Shown here in pieces: positions 1-8,480 of a stretch of 64,000 nucleotides of DNA (position 1 is its first letter; each line of letters opens with the position of its first letter). The notes beneath the pieces were generated by a model. That model saw only the letters and a list, made by a program, of their open reading frames with translations, searched no databases and was not told where the DNA came from. Position numbers and translations under genes: made by a program. Origin of the DNA: Haloarcula sp. CBA1129 (GTDB lineage: Archaea; Halobacteriota; Halobacteria; Halobacteriales; Haloarculaceae); NCBI RefSeq assembly GCF_008729015.1, contig NZ_RKSM01000001.1:744001-808000 (forward strand), given 5' to 3'.

Positions 1-1
1 G

Positions 2-343
2 GCACTCATCGACGAGCACGACGGCGTACTGGAGTTCCACGATATGGAGCACGCCGACGACGTGCTACTGGAGCGCGCGGGCATCTGCGACGCCGAGGAC
101 GTCCACGTCGGCGGCGTCCTTGACGTGCGCTCGGACGAGAAACCGACCACCACGACAGTCAGCGTGACTGGCACGACCTTCGACGGGGAGACGGGAACGA
201 ACACCTTCGAACTGGACGACGTGACGAGCATGGAGGCCAACGTCAACGGGCCTGCGCTGGGCTACCTGAAAGCCGGCGTCCGGAACAACCGCGCCGGCCA
301 CTACGGCGTGTTCGGTCCCGCCGACCTCATGCCCGGCTTCTGA
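2..343 (+). CDS. C-terminal part of an unidentified protein upstream of bioF
   Basis: An open frame runs from the window edge to a TGA stop, giving about 113 visible residues; the start lies outside. The visible part is acidic, as in haloarchaea, and ends in NNRAGHYGVFGPADLMPGF. I do not recognise the family. The stop is 21 bp before the bioF start on the same strand, so co-transcription with bioF-bioD is likely. A role in biotin synthesis or in a biotin-dependent pathway is possible from position only. No domain can be assigned from this fragment. Confidence 0.7.
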   Translation, partial: ALIDEHDGVLEFHDMEHADDVLLERAGICDAEDVHVGGVLDVRSDEKPTTTTVSVTGTTFDGETGTNTFELDDVTSMEANVNGPALGYLKAGVRNNRAGHYGVFGPADLMPGF

Positions 344-364
344 GACGATCTGGTTCTGCATTTC

Positions 365-1567
365 ATGACTCACGGCTTTGCTCTCGACGACCGACTCGAA
401 CAGCGCGACGCACAGAACCTCCGCCGACAGCTGGAAGTCGCCGAGTCCGTCTCGGCGCGGACTCGCTTCGCCGACGACCCGAACGGCGAACCACCGGAGT
501 TCGGCGATGAGGCGGTCGTCTTCGCCTCGAACAACTATCTCGGGCTGGCTGACGACGGCCGGGTCCAACGAGCGGCCGAACTGGGCGCACGGACCGTCGG
601 GACCGGTGCAGGAGCCTCGCGGCTGGTCACCGGCGACACGCGAATACACCGAGCGCTGGAGCGCGACCTCGCGGCCTCGAAAGGGACAGAGCGAGCGCTG
701 GTGTTCTCGTCGGGCTATGCGGCCAACATCGGAACCATCGACGCGCTGGCTCCGGACGTCGTCTTCTCGGACGAACTGAACCACGCCTCGATTATCGACG
801 GCTGTCGGGTCGGGGCGAGCGAGACAGTGGTGTACGATCACTGCGACCCCGACGACCTTCGAACGAAAATGGAGTCGCGAGCGGTCGATGTTGACGAGGA
901 CGAACAGTGGCTCGTGGTCACCGACTCCGTGTTTTCGATGGACGGGGACATCGCACCGTTGGGGGCCATCTGTGACGTAGTCGAGCAGTACGGCGCGTGG
1001 CTGATGGTCGACGAAGCACACGCAACAGGACTGTTCGGCGACAGCGGCGGGGGCGTCGTCCAGCGCGAGGGTCTGAGTGACCGCGTCGACGTGCAGCTGG
1101 GCACCCTCTCGAAGGCGCTGGCGAGTCAGGGCGGCTACATCGCCGGCGACGAAGTGCTTATCGAGTATCTACTGAACGCCGCGCGGTCGTTCGTCTTCTC
1201 GACTGGGCTGTCGCCACCGAACGCCGCGGCGGCCCGCGAAGCGCTACGAATCGCCCGCGAGACCGACCGCTCGGCGGAGCTCTGGGACACTGTCGCCACC
1301 CTCCGGGACGGTCTGGAGACGATGGGCTACGAGGTGCTCGGTGAGACGCAGATACTCCCTGTCGTCGTCGGCGACCGCGGCGACGCGCTAGAACTGGCCG
1401 ACCGCCTGCGCGACCACGGCATTGTCGCGCCCGCGATTCGGCCACCGACCGTTCCGGAGGGAACGTCTCGCATCCGGGTCGCACCCATGGCAACACACAC
1501 CGCCGACGACATCGCGCAGTGTCTCGACGCCTTCCGGACAGCCGGCAGGGAGGTGGATGTCCTGTGA
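365..1567 (+). CDS. bioF: 8-amino-7-oxononanoate synthase
   Basis: This is a PLP-dependent enzyme of the alpha-oxoamine synthase family, 400 aa, the usual length for BioF. It condenses pimeloyl-CoA (or pimeloyl-ACP) with L-alanine in the first committed ring-forming steps of biotin synthesis, in the cytoplasm. Visible marks are FASNNYLGLA near residue 55, GTGAGASRLVTGD near 80, the DEAHATGLFG segment near 217, and the PLP lysine in TLSKALASQGGY at about K250. The stop overlaps the GTG start of bioD by 4 bp (GTGA), so the two are translationally coupled. Identification as BioF rather than another family member (e.g. glycine C-acetyltransferase) rests mainly on the bioD neighbour. Confidence 0.93.
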   Translation: MTHGFALDDRLEQRDAQNLRRQLEVAESVSARTRFADDPNGEPPEFGDEAVVFASNNYLGLADDGRVQRAAELGARTVGTGAGASRLVTGDTRIHRALERDLAASKGTERALVFSSGYAANIGTIDALAPDVVFSDELNHASIIDGCRVGASETVVYDHCDPDDLRTKMESRAVDVDEDEQWLVVTDSVFSMDGDIAPLGAICDVVEQYGAWLMVDEAHATGLFGDSGGGVVQREGLSDRVDVQLGTLSKALASQGGYIAGDEVLIEYLLNAARSFVFSTGLSPPNAAAAREALRIARETDRSAELWDTVATLRDGLETMGYEVLGETQILPVVVGDRGDALELADRLRDHGIVAPAIRPPTVPEGTSRIRVAPMATHTADDIAQCLDAFRTAGREVDVL

Positions 1568-2298
1568 GCAATACGACGGCGGAGTCGAAACGGGAAAGCG
1601 GGACCGGTCACATCGCGGAGGACGGTGTCTTCGTCGTCGGGACCGACACCGGCGTGGGTAAGACGGTTGTGACAGCCGGGTTGACGGGCTGGCTACGGGA
1701 TATGGGGACGGACGCGGTCGCCGTCAAGCCCTGCCAGACCGGGTATCCGCCGGACGACGACGCGGCGTTCGTCGAGTCGATCTGTGACACACCGGACGCC
1801 GCGGTCTGTCTGGAGCGGCTGTCGCCACCGCTGGCACCGGAAGTGGCCGCGAGAGAGGCAGACGACGATATCACGCTGTCCTACGAGTCGATCCGCGACG
1901 GCGTTACCGATGTCGTGGCAGAAAGCGAGACGGCTGTCGTCGAGGGTATCGGCGGCCTGCGTGTCCCGCTGGCAGACGGTCGAGAAGTCATCGACCTCGT
2001 TGCAGATATCGGGCTTCCGGCCATGGTTGTCGCCCGCTCGGGTCTGGGCACGCTCAATCACACGGCGCTGACGGTGCAGGCGCTCCGGCAGAACGGCGTC
2101 CCCGTCGTCAGTATCGTTCTCAACGAGTACGAGGGTGCGACGACCGCTGAGCGGACGAATCCGAACGTTATCGAACGGATGACTGGCTGTTCCGTCTGGC
2201 CTGTTCCACCGCTTGACATCGAGTCGTCAGACAGCGTGATTGACGGACTCAGAGCGCATCTTCCGCAGTCGGTGTTACGGCCGGCTATCGAGCGGTAA
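1564..2298 (+). CDS. bioD: ATP-dependent dethiobiotin synthetase
   Basis: BioD closes the ureido ring of dethiobiotin from 7,8-diaminononanoate, CO2 and ATP. The chosen start is GTG at 1564, inside the bioF stop (GTGA overlap), giving 244 aa; an upstream ATG at 1519 would lie inside bioF and is less likely. The P-loop is GTDTGVGKT at residues 26-34, followed by VKPCQTG, and VEGIGGLRVPL is the typical second nucleotide/substrate loop. A disordered Ser/Lys-rich N-terminal stretch of about 20 residues precedes the fold. bioA and bioB are not in the window, so the pathway is completed elsewhere, possibly just upstream. Confidence 0.92.
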   Translation: MSNTTAESKRESGTGHIAEDGVFVVGTDTGVGKTVVTAGLTGWLRDMGTDAVAVKPCQTGYPPDDDAAFVESICDTPDAAVCLERLSPPLAPEVAAREADDDITLSYESIRDGVTDVVAESETAVVEGIGGLRVPLADGREVIDLVADIGLPAMVVARSGLGTLNHTALTVQALRQNGVPVVSIVLNEYEGATTAERTNPNVIERMTGCSVWPVPPLDIESSDSVIDGLRAHLPQSVLRPAIER

Positions 2299-2330
2299 CT
2301 GTCGATACGTGGCCGAGCGAAGGGGATAGA

Positions 2331-2378
2331 ACGGGGGCAAACCCCCGTCGTGTGACACTACGGAGCCGGTCAGGCTCC
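2331..2378 (+). terminator. Two hairpins after bioD
   Basis: ACGGGGG/CCCCCGT (7-bp arms, 4-nt loop, 2331-2348) is followed by GGAGCC/GGCTCC (6-bp arms, 5-nt loop, 2362-2378). They lie 33-80 bp behind the bioD stop, between convergent genes. There is no clear T-run right after them, so an intrinsic terminator or mRNA-end stabiliser is an inference. A further small hairpin, GTTCC/GGAAC, is at 2455-2468. Confidence 0.45.
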
Positions 2379-2496
2379 ATCTGACGTTTCACTACCAATC
2401 ACTAAAATAGTAAGGCACGTTTCATGTGGAGATTTCGCCATAGCGCGGGGCCGTGTTCCGTTAGGAACGGACTACCACCCAGCCGAAACGATGGTA

Positions 2497-3573
2497 CTAC
2501 AGATCGATTGACAGGAGCGCCTCGATATCGACACCGTCGTCCAGTAGCGTCTGCATACGGTCGACAGTTGCCTCATTGCGCGTCTGACCCGTTCGGAGGA
2601 CCTCCTCGACCCTGTCTATCGTCGTCCGCGTGTCCGACTGGACGGACAACACTGGGACGTTTTTCTCAGCCGCCTGTCCGATGACCGCGCTGGGGGGCTG
2701 GAACCCGCCTGTGAGAAGTAACGCCTTGATGCCGGACGCTTCGAGGGCCGCGGTCTGGACCTCCGAGCGGTCGCCACCGGTGACGACGACAGCATCGCGC
2801 GTCCGCCGGAAGCGTTCGAGTGCGCTGCTCCCGCTCATCGCGCCGACGCTGAACCGCTCGACGTGGACGTCAGTGTTGGCATCACCGGTGAGGATGTCTG
2901 CGCCGAGATTCCGGGCGAGGTCGGCAACGGTGACACCGGCGAGTGAGCGGTCACGCGGCAGGATTCCGTGGACCGGGATTCCCTCGCCTTCGAGGAACGG
3001 AACCACGTCGTCGGCGAGTTCGTCGACCGTCGCATCCGTGACGCCGTTGAACAGGACGCCGTCCAGTCGGTCGCCGATTGCACGGGCCGCTGACAGAATT
3101 TCGTCCGTATCACTGGGCGTCTCGTAGCCAGTGACTAACAGCACGCGGGCGTCGAGCAGTTCGGCGATGTCGATGTCTGTGAGGTCGACGATACTCCCGG
3201 TCGTCGGGTCGCTGCTCCCCTCGACGAGGAGCAGGTCGGTCCCGTCCGAACACGTCTCGATGCTTTCCTGCAATCGCTCGCGGAGGTCGTCGGGGTCCTC
3301 ACGCCCGCGGATGGCTTCTTGGATGAACGTCGGTGAGTAGACGATGGGCTCCATCTCGTGGAGGTCGGTCTCCAGATCGAGCAGTTCGCGGGCGAGCATC
3401 GGGTCCTCGTCCCGCGTTTTGCCGACCGCGCTCCGGAGTCGCGTCCCCTTGGGCTTCATGTAGCCGACGTCGTAGCCCGCGTCGTGGGCACGCGTCGCGA
3501 GCGCGAGCGTGATAGCCGTCTTGCCGATACCTTCCTCCAGTGACGTGACGAGTAGCGTGTTCGTGTCGGTCAT
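2497..3573 (-). CDS. BioD-like AAA/DRTGG-domain protein (phosphotransacetylase N-terminal type)
   Basis: This 358-aa protein has an N-terminal P-loop domain of the dethiobiotin-synthetase/AAA_26 type (LLVTSLEEGIGKTAITLALA at residues 7-26; later LLLVEGSSDPTTGSIVDL). A C-terminal DRTGG-like domain follows from about residue 215 (VERFSVGAMSG, VVVTGGDRSEVQ, ALLLTGG). These are the two regulatory domains found in front of large bacterial phosphotransacetylases; the catalytic PTA domain is absent. It overlaps the upstream acetyl-CoA synthetase gene by 4 bp (ATGA), so it is probably translated with it and may sense or regulate acetate/acetyl-CoA exchange. The substrate is unknown. Confidence 0.85.
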   Translation of the reverse strand: MTDTNTLLVTSLEEGIGKTAITLALATRAHDAGYDVGYMKPKGTRLRSAVGKTRDEDPMLARELLDLETDLHEMEPIVYSPTFIQEAIRGREDPDDLRERLQESIETCSDGTDLLLVEGSSDPTTGSIVDLTDIDIAELLDARVLLVTGYETPSDTDEILSAARAIGDRLDGVLFNGVTDATVDELADDVVPFLEGEGIPVHGILPRDRSLAGVTVADLARNLGADILTGDANTDVHVERFSVGAMSGSSALERFRRTRDAVVVTGGDRSEVQTAALEASGIKALLLTGGFQPPSAVIGQAAEKNVPVLSVQSDTRTTIDRVEEVLRTGQTRNEATVDRMQTLLDDGVDIEALLSIDL

Positions 3574-5675
3574 AGTTTCTCCTGATCGAGGGTCAGCCGC
3601 AGGTCGACCGCCTGCACCCCGTCGGGCGTCGCGACGAGGGGGTTGATGTCCAGTTCCACGATAGCGGGGAAATCAGTGACGAGTTGCGAGAGCCGCTGAA
3701 TAGTTTCGACGAGCGTGGCTTCGTCGACGGGGTCTCGGCCCCGGGCACCGCGCAACAGCGGCGCGGAGTCGATGTCGTCGAGCATCCCTTTCGCCTCGGT
3801 CTCGCTGACGGGGGCGACACTGACGGTGTTGTCTTCGAGCACCTCGACAAAAATACCGCCGAGGCCAAACAACAGCAGCGGCCCGAACTGCGGGTCGCGG
3901 TTCATCCCGAGAATCGTCTCGACGCCGTTGTCGAGATCGACCATTTCCTGTACCTGCACGCCGAGGATCGTCGCGTCCGCCTGATAGTTACGTGCCCTGA
4001 CGACGAGGTCTTCGTAGGTGTCGCGGACATCTTCGACGGGGACACCGACCTCAACGCCGCCGATATCTGATTTGTGCAGGATGTCCGGGCTGACGATTTT
4101 CATCACCACGTCGTCGCCGATTTCCTCGGCGATAGCCTCCGCTTCGACGGGAGAGGAGACGACATCGCCTTGTGGTGTCGGAATCCCGTACGCGTCAAGC
4201 AGTTCCATCGCTTCCACGCCGAGTCGGTTCGACCCGCGTCGGGCACCGGATTCAAGTATCTCACGGGCCCGCTCGCGGTCCACGTCGAAGGTCGTCGGCT
4301 CCTCGTACTCGGTTGCCCTGATCTCCCGATAGCGTCTGAGAGCGTCCAGACTCCCAACGGCGCGGGCCGGGTCGAAGTAGTTCGGCACGCCCGCTTCGCT
4401 CAGGACGTTCGCCCCAGCGTCGACGGACTTCCCGCCCATCAGCGTCGCCGCAACAGGCTTCTCGAACCGCTCTTGCTGTTCGACGACGCTCTCTGCGAGT
4501 TCCTCGAAGGAAAGCACTGCCGTCGGGCAGGCGACGACGACGGCCATTGAGACGCTGTCATCCGCAAGTACCGTTTCGAGCGCGGTCTCGAAGCGTTCCG
4601 CCGGGGCGTCGCCGATGATGTCGACCGGGTTGTAGATGTTGGCTTCCTCAGGCATCTCCTCGCGGAGTCGAGAGAAGGTTTCGTCGCCAAACTGCGCGAG
4701 TTGCAGGTCCGAGTCGCCGACGGCATCGGTCGTCATCACACCGGGGCCGCCGGCGTTCGTGACGATCGCGATTTCGTCGCCGTCCGGGAGCGGTTGGCCG
4801 GCAAGAATCTGGGCGTAGTCGAACAGTTCCTGAACGGATTCGACTCGGAGCGTCCCGGCCTTGTCAAGCCCCGCTTCGTAGGCCCGCTCGGAGCCGGCCA
4901 TCGCACCGGTGTGGGAGGCCGCCGCACTCGCACCCGCGTCCGTGCGGCCGGACTTGACGAGCACGATAGGTGTGTCCTGTGTGACCTCCCGGGCGGTCTG
5001 GACGAACGACGACCCGTCGCCGATGTCCTCCAAGTAGCCCAGAATCACGTCGGTATCGGGGTCGTCGCCCCACTCGGCGACGAAATCGCTCTCGTCCAGT
5101 ACGGCCTTGTTCCCGAGCGAGACGATGTCCTTGAAGCCGACATCGCGCTCGGCGGCCCAGTCCAGCACGGCGGTGATGAACGCGCCCGACTGGCTCATAA
5201 ATGAGATGTCGCCGTCGCTGGCCATCTCGTTGCCGAAGGTGGCGTTGAGCCCGACGGGGGTCGACATTACGCCGAGGCTGTTCGGGCCAACCAGATTCAG
5301 GTCGTATTCGCTGGCCACCTCACGCAGTCGCCGTTCGCGTTCGGCCCCATCACTGCCGGTCTCACCGAAGCCGGCGGTGATGACGACGACGTTCTCGATA
5401 CCCGCTTTCCCGGCGTTCTCGATGACCTCGACCGCCACCGTCGGCGGCACGACGACGACGGCCACGTCGACCGACCCGGGGTCTTCTAGGCCGGCGAGGT
5501 TGTCGTAACACGGCAATCCAAGCACTGTCTCTTTGTTCGGGTTTACGGCCACGACCTCCCCTGCAAACGAATCGAGCAGGTTCGTGGTGACCGCATGACC
5601 GACGGACCCCTCCGAATCGGTCGCCCCGACCACTGCGACACGTTCCGGCGCAAATAACGTCGATAATCGTCCCAT
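3570..5675 (-). CDS. acd: ADP-forming acetate--CoA ligase (fused alpha-beta)
   Basis: Acetyl-CoA + ADP + Pi is converted to acetate + CoA + ATP, the archaeal route of acetate formation with substrate-level phosphorylation. The 701-aa chain has a CoA-binding domain at the N-terminus (VAVVGATDSEGSVGHAV), succinyl-CoA-synthetase-like domains, and the phosphohistidine in ASAAASHTGAMAGS (about H255). A C-terminal ATP-grasp half follows from about residue 480 (DAYGIPTPQG, MKIVSPDILHKSDIGGV). Alpha and beta parts are fused, as in other haloarchaea. The next gene (BioD-like/DRTGG) overlaps by 4 bp. Related acyl-CoA substrates are possible because ACD isozymes differ in specificity. Confidence 0.9.
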   Translation of the reverse strand: MGRLSTLFAPERVAVVGATDSEGSVGHAVTTNLLDSFAGEVVAVNPNKETVLGLPCYDNLAGLEDPGSVDVAVVVVPPTVAVEVIENAGKAGIENVVVITAGFGETGSDGAERERRLREVASEYDLNLVGPNSLGVMSTPVGLNATFGNEMASDGDISFMSQSGAFITAVLDWAAERDVGFKDIVSLGNKAVLDESDFVAEWGDDPDTDVILGYLEDIGDGSSFVQTAREVTQDTPIVLVKSGRTDAGASAAASHTGAMAGSERAYEAGLDKAGTLRVESVQELFDYAQILAGQPLPDGDEIAIVTNAGGPGVMTTDAVGDSDLQLAQFGDETFSRLREEMPEEANIYNPVDIIGDAPAERFETALETVLADDSVSMAVVVACPTAVLSFEELAESVVEQQERFEKPVAATLMGGKSVDAGANVLSEAGVPNYFDPARAVGSLDALRRYREIRATEYEEPTTFDVDRERAREILESGARRGSNRLGVEAMELLDAYGIPTPQGDVVSSPVEAEAIAEEIGDDVVMKIVSPDILHKSDIGGVEVGVPVEDVRDTYEDLVVRARNYQADATILGVQVQEMVDLDNGVETILGMNRDPQFGPLLLFGLGGIFVEVLEDNTVSVAPVSETEAKGMLDDIDSAPLLRGARGRDPVDEATLVETIQRLSQLVTDFPAIVELDINPLVATPDGVQAVDLRLTLDQEKL

Positions 5676-5808
5676 GCCTCTACTCGGTGGTTACAGGGGG
5701 GCCCGAATATAGCTGTGGGGAACTCCCAGCGAGCGGGAATCTAGACGATTCATTACCGCGATTTCAGTGTGGCGGTGCTTTTGTTTGTCACAGTCGTAGG
5801 GTCCGCCA

Positions 5809-6198
5809 ATGGCTGAAACAGCACTCCTGTCGCCGTTCGACGACGAAGTACTCCATGGAGTCGCGGGGACAAACGGCGTTGACGAGGAACAGTTGCGATC
5901 CGCGCTCGCCGACCACCAGCGAACGATGCGGGAGAACCCGGGCGTCGAGAATCTCGTCTACGAGTGGCGAAAGCGATTCGATGACGCGGTGCTGCACCGC
6001 ACGTCCGAGACGTTCGTGATGGCCGTCAGAGAAACTGTCTGGGAAGAGTACGGAGCGTATCTCGGTTTCGACGACTACCTGCTCGCCGCAGTCGTGGCGG
6101 TCCATCAGGAGCAAGTCCTTCGCGAACCATCCGTCGACAGCAGCGCTATCGACGAGGATGCCGTCGCACTTGTTGTTTCCCGGCCGTCGTCGCAATAG
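5809..6198 (+). CDS. Haloarchaeal hypothetical protein
   Basis: A 129-aa acidic protein (MAETALLSPF...) without signal peptide or membrane segment. It is mostly predicted helical, with patterns such as EEQLRSALADHQRTMRENPG and YEWRKRFDDAVLHR. I know no function. It stands alone, divergent from acd (134 bp apart), and ends 172 bp before dpsA. The amino-acid composition (many D/E, few K) is normal for the organism, so I treat it as a real gene. Confidence 0.75.
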   Translation: MAETALLSPFDDEVLHGVAGTNGVDEEQLRSALADHQRTMRENPGVENLVYEWRKRFDDAVLHRTSETFVMAVRETVWEEYGAYLGFDDYLLAAVVAVHQEQVLREPSVDSSAIDEDAVALVVSRPSSQ

Positions 6199-6340
6199 CT
6201 CGGTTCCCTTCTAAATCAAGCAACGGGCGATGACCTGAAGAATAGTTGGTATCATCGCATAATATTTCAGTTCAGGTAACTAGCCATTACATCTTAGAAT
6301 ATATTTTTTGGGTTCCCGAAAACATATTTTCACAAAACAA

Positions 6341-6360
6341 TCTTTAAGTGGCTTCCACTT
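6341..6360 (+). promoter_or_regulatory. dpsA promoter with operator-like palindrome
   Basis: A TATA-like CTTTAAG (6342-6348) lies about 28 bp before the dpsA ATG at 6371, the spacing expected for a leaderless transcript. Overlapping and just after it is a perfect inverted repeat, AAGTGG-CTT-CCACTT (6346-6360). A palindrome placed between TATA box and start is where archaeal repressors usually bind. It does not match the TTAGG-type iron box seen elsewhere in this window. Confidence 0.55.
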
Positions 6361-6370
6361 GTACGATAAG

Positions 6371-6910
6371 ATGACTATGGCAACACAAGAGCACGTCCGA
6401 CGTGAATTCGGCGAGGTCGAAGAGAACGAACTCCGCCTCGACAAAGAAAAGTCCGAGCAGGTAATCAACGCGCTGAACCAAGATCTGGCAGACACGTACA
6501 CGCTGTACCATCAGGTCAGGAAGCACCACTGGAACGTCGAGGGCGCGGAGTTCCGCGACCTGCACCTGTTCCTCGGCGACGCCGCTGGCAACGCCGAGGA
6601 GGCGGCCGACGAACTCGCGGAGCGGGCACAGGCCCTCGGTGGCACGCCCATCGCCGGCGGCAAGGCACAGGAAGAGCACGCGTCAGTCGAGCCGGAAGGG
6701 CAGGACGTGTACGACATCCGGACGTCGCTCGAAAACGACCTCGAGATGTACGGTGACATCATTGAGTCGCTCCGGGACCACATCGACCTCGCGGAGAACC
6801 TCGGTGACCACGCCACAGCGCAGATTCTCCGGGAAATCATCGTGCAGACCGAGGAAGACGCCCACCACATCGAGCACTACCTCGAAGACGACACGCTCGT
6901 GCTGGACTAA
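6371..6910 (+). CDS. dpsA: Dps-type DNA-protecting ferritin
   Basis: Dps proteins form 12-subunit shells that oxidise Fe(II) with peroxide and store ferric iron. This one is 179 aa from ATG 6371 (MTMATQEH); the earlier in-frame codon would lie in the promoter. The ferroxidase/dimer-interface signature is LYHQVRKHHWNVEGAEFRDLH at residues 45-65, followed by the helical DELAERAQALGGTP segment and the C-terminal TEEDAHHIEHYLED helix. Length and sequence agree with haloarchaeal DpsA. The nearby TTAGG-type iron boxes belong to other promoters; this gene has its own palindrome. Confidence 0.93.
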   Translation: MTMATQEHVRREFGEVEENELRLDKEKSEQVINALNQDLADTYTLYHQVRKHHWNVEGAEFRDLHLFLGDAAGNAEEAADELAERAQALGGTPIAGGKAQEEHASVEPEGQDVYDIRTSLENDLEMYGDIIESLRDHIDLAENLGDHATAQILREIIVQTEEDAHHIEHYLEDDTLVLD

Positions 6911-7042
6911 CCTCGAACGACAGGTTTCTCTCTCGATTTCTTCTGCTAGGTAGCGACCGCTACTGCTTCAGTTTGAACTGCGAACGCTTGGCTTCGAGAA
7001 CAGCAGGACAGGGAAATGTAACGCGGATAGCGGACGAACGGA

Positions 7043-7192
7043 CTACCGTCGGAGGTCGACGGTGACGTCAGTCGAAATCCAGCCGTCTCGGTTTCCGTCT
7101 TCGGTAAACACGGTTCTGTCAGCACCGCTGTCCAGCGCCGACACCTCCGGCCGGTCCTCGGAGGCCTCGACATCGTCCGTCTGTGATGGCAT
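7043..7192 (-). CDS. 49-aa iron-box-controlled small protein
   Basis: Reading leftward from ATG at 7192 gives a 49-residue acidic protein. It begins MPSQTDDVEASEDRPEV and ends DGWISTDVTVDLRR before TAG. The C-terminal half (RTVFTEDGNRDGWISTDVTV) resembles the small one-domain proteins common in haloarchaea, whose function is unknown. The start lies 9 bp from a TTAGG-type iron box, and a TATA-like TTTTAG sits behind that box. This promoter layout is the main reason to accept so short a gene. No Cys, signal or membrane segment is present. Confidence 0.65.
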   Translation of the reverse strand: MPSQTDDVEASEDRPEVSALDSGADRTVFTEDGNRDGWISTDVTVDLRR

Positions 7193-7200
7193 TACCTGAG

Positions 7201-7240
7201 TTAGGCACCCCTAAAGCTAAAAGGATTTTGGTTGACCTAA
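7201..7240 (-). promoter_or_regulatory. Tandem iron boxes (DtxR/Idr-type operators)
   Basis: TTAGGCACCCCTAA (7201-7214) and TTTGGTTGACCTAA (7227-7240) both fit TTAGGYnnRCCTAA with one or two mismatches. The first lies between a TATA-like TTTTAG (about 7215-7223, minus strand) and the ATG of the 49-aa gene, the position expected for repression. DtxR-family iron regulators of haloarchaea (Idr/SirR) are known to use TTAGG-type palindromes. Control of the divergent gene starting at 7337 is possible but less likely, since it is about 100 bp away. Confidence 0.7.
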
Positions 7241-7336
7241 TCGTCGGCAGGGTTGCCCCGCCTCGACAGCAGCGACGACGCGGAACGGGCACCGGCACGG
7301 CGCGGTCTTTAGTACCCGAGGCAACAAGAGAGAGGT

Positions 7337-7921
7337 ATGAGCTCGGACGACGACCTTACCGCCCTGATTACGGACCTCGTGACGACGCTACAGGAGCTAG
7401 AGACGGAGGTCGAGCCCACGACCGACAGCGGCTTGCCGCGGCCGCCGACACCGGGTGAACTCCTTCGGTTTACCAGCGACGTGACCATCCCCGCGGTCAT
7501 TCTCGTGTTGAAAAGCAATATCGAGGCGCTGAAGCTTCTCCGGCGAGCCCTTCGGATGGCTGAGGGGCGGCCGACGTCGACGGGCTCTGCCTCGGATGAA
7601 GTACGACAGCGTGCGAGTGATCTGAGCCGAGCCACGCTCTCCCGCCTCGACGGTGCGTTGACGGACCTCCAGAACGCTGTCGAGGGGACGCCGGAAGATG
7701 AGGAGGCCCGCGAACTCATTCGGGAAGCCCAACAATTACGCGGCCAGATACGGGACAGGTTGGCCGACGAATCAGAGGTGAGTGACGGTGTCAGCTCCGA
7801 CCGGGGAACTGACGTTCCTGTAGATGTAGACGCTGAGCTACGGTCGATAAAGGACGATATCGACGGTCCGGACAGGGACGACACCGGGACCGAGAACGGC
7901 GATGGAAGCGACGAAGAGTAA
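7337..7921 (+). CDS. Haloarchaeal hypothetical protein
   Basis: A 194-aa acidic protein without signal peptide. Residues 35-75 contain a helical, partly hydrophobic stretch (LRFTSDVTIPAVILVLKSNIEALKLLRRAL), here broken into a soluble helix-like pattern rather than a clear membrane span. This is followed by a coiled-coil-like region (residues 90-150) and a very acidic disordered tail. I know of no function. A TATA-like CTTTAG near 7306 fits a leaderless start. It is separated from the iron boxes by about 100 bp. Confidence 0.75.
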   Translation: MSSDDDLTALITDLVTTLQELETEVEPTTDSGLPRPPTPGELLRFTSDVTIPAVILVLKSNIEALKLLRRALRMAEGRPTSTGSASDEVRQRASDLSRATLSRLDGALTDLQNAVEGTPEDEEARELIREAQQLRGQIRDRLADESEVSDGVSSDRGTDVPVDVDAELRSIKDDIDGPDRDDTGTENGDGSDEE

Positions 7922-8000
7922 CGGACTACAGTTCGGTATGAAATTTATGTTTCAAAAAACATAACGATTTATTATGTAGCACGTCTAGGTATGAACACTG

Positions 8001-8480
8001 ATGTCCAGCTCTACCGCTCCGGGTGGACGCCGGACGACTCTGTTCGTCCGGTCTGACCTCCCAGCGCCATCACAGAAACGCTGCACCGCTATCGAACGTG
8101 AGCTACAGGAGCTGGTGTGCCGTGGCGTACTCGACGACACCGAAACGGTCGAATGGGAGAAACGCGTCCCGCTACAGGGTCCCGGGAACGGAACCGAACG
8201 GAAGCTGTACAACGAGTTCGCGGACTGGGCCCGCGAGGCTGGTGTCTGTCTCGCCCCGTTTTTCGACACCCGGCTCTGTTACAGTTCGACGACGGGTGAG
8301 AAACGCCGGGAACTCGTCATGCCGGCCGTCTGTCTCGCAGTTTACGAGGACGACGAGCTGGTGCAGGTTGCCCCCTTCGCCGACGCGGGTCGAGCGGAGT
8401 CCGTCGAAGAATGTATTGCAGAACTGGCCGAGACAGGGACCCTCCCGGACACATACTCGGCAACGGTCTCGACCGTATAA
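8001..8480 (+). CDS. Haloarchaeal hypothetical protein, HTH-like N-terminus
   Basis: A 159-aa protein beginning MSSSTAPGGRRTTLFVRSDL. The N-terminal part (KRCTAIERELQELVCRGVLDD) looks like a small winged-helix recognition segment of the kind annotated as haloarchaeal HTH-domain proteins, but this is tentative. The rest is alpha/beta with one KRRELVMPAVCLAVYEDDELVQVAPF strand region. TTTATTATG at about 7969-7977 is a TATA-like box 25-30 bp upstream, fitting a leaderless start. It stands alone between unrelated genes. No ligand or target can be proposed. Confidence 0.7.
   Translation: MSSSTAPGGRRTTLFVRSDLPAPSQKRCTAIERELQELVCRGVLDDTETVEWEKRVPLQGPGNGTERKLYNEFADWAREAGVCLAPFFDTRLCYSSTTGEKRRELVMPAVCLAVYEDDELVQVAPFADAGRAESVEECIAELAETGTLPDTYSATVSTV

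Noticed and set aside
65-1021. Long leftward open frame (318 codons) opposite bioF
   Set aside because: It is the antisense shadow of bioF in GC-rich DNA: His/Arg-rich composition unlike halophilic proteins, while bioF has all family motifs.
6946-7173. 75-codon leftward frame next to the 49-aa gene
   Set aside because: Its composition is Arg/Ser/Thr-rich and it overlaps the better-supported 49-aa frame, which has the iron-box promoter and acidic composition.
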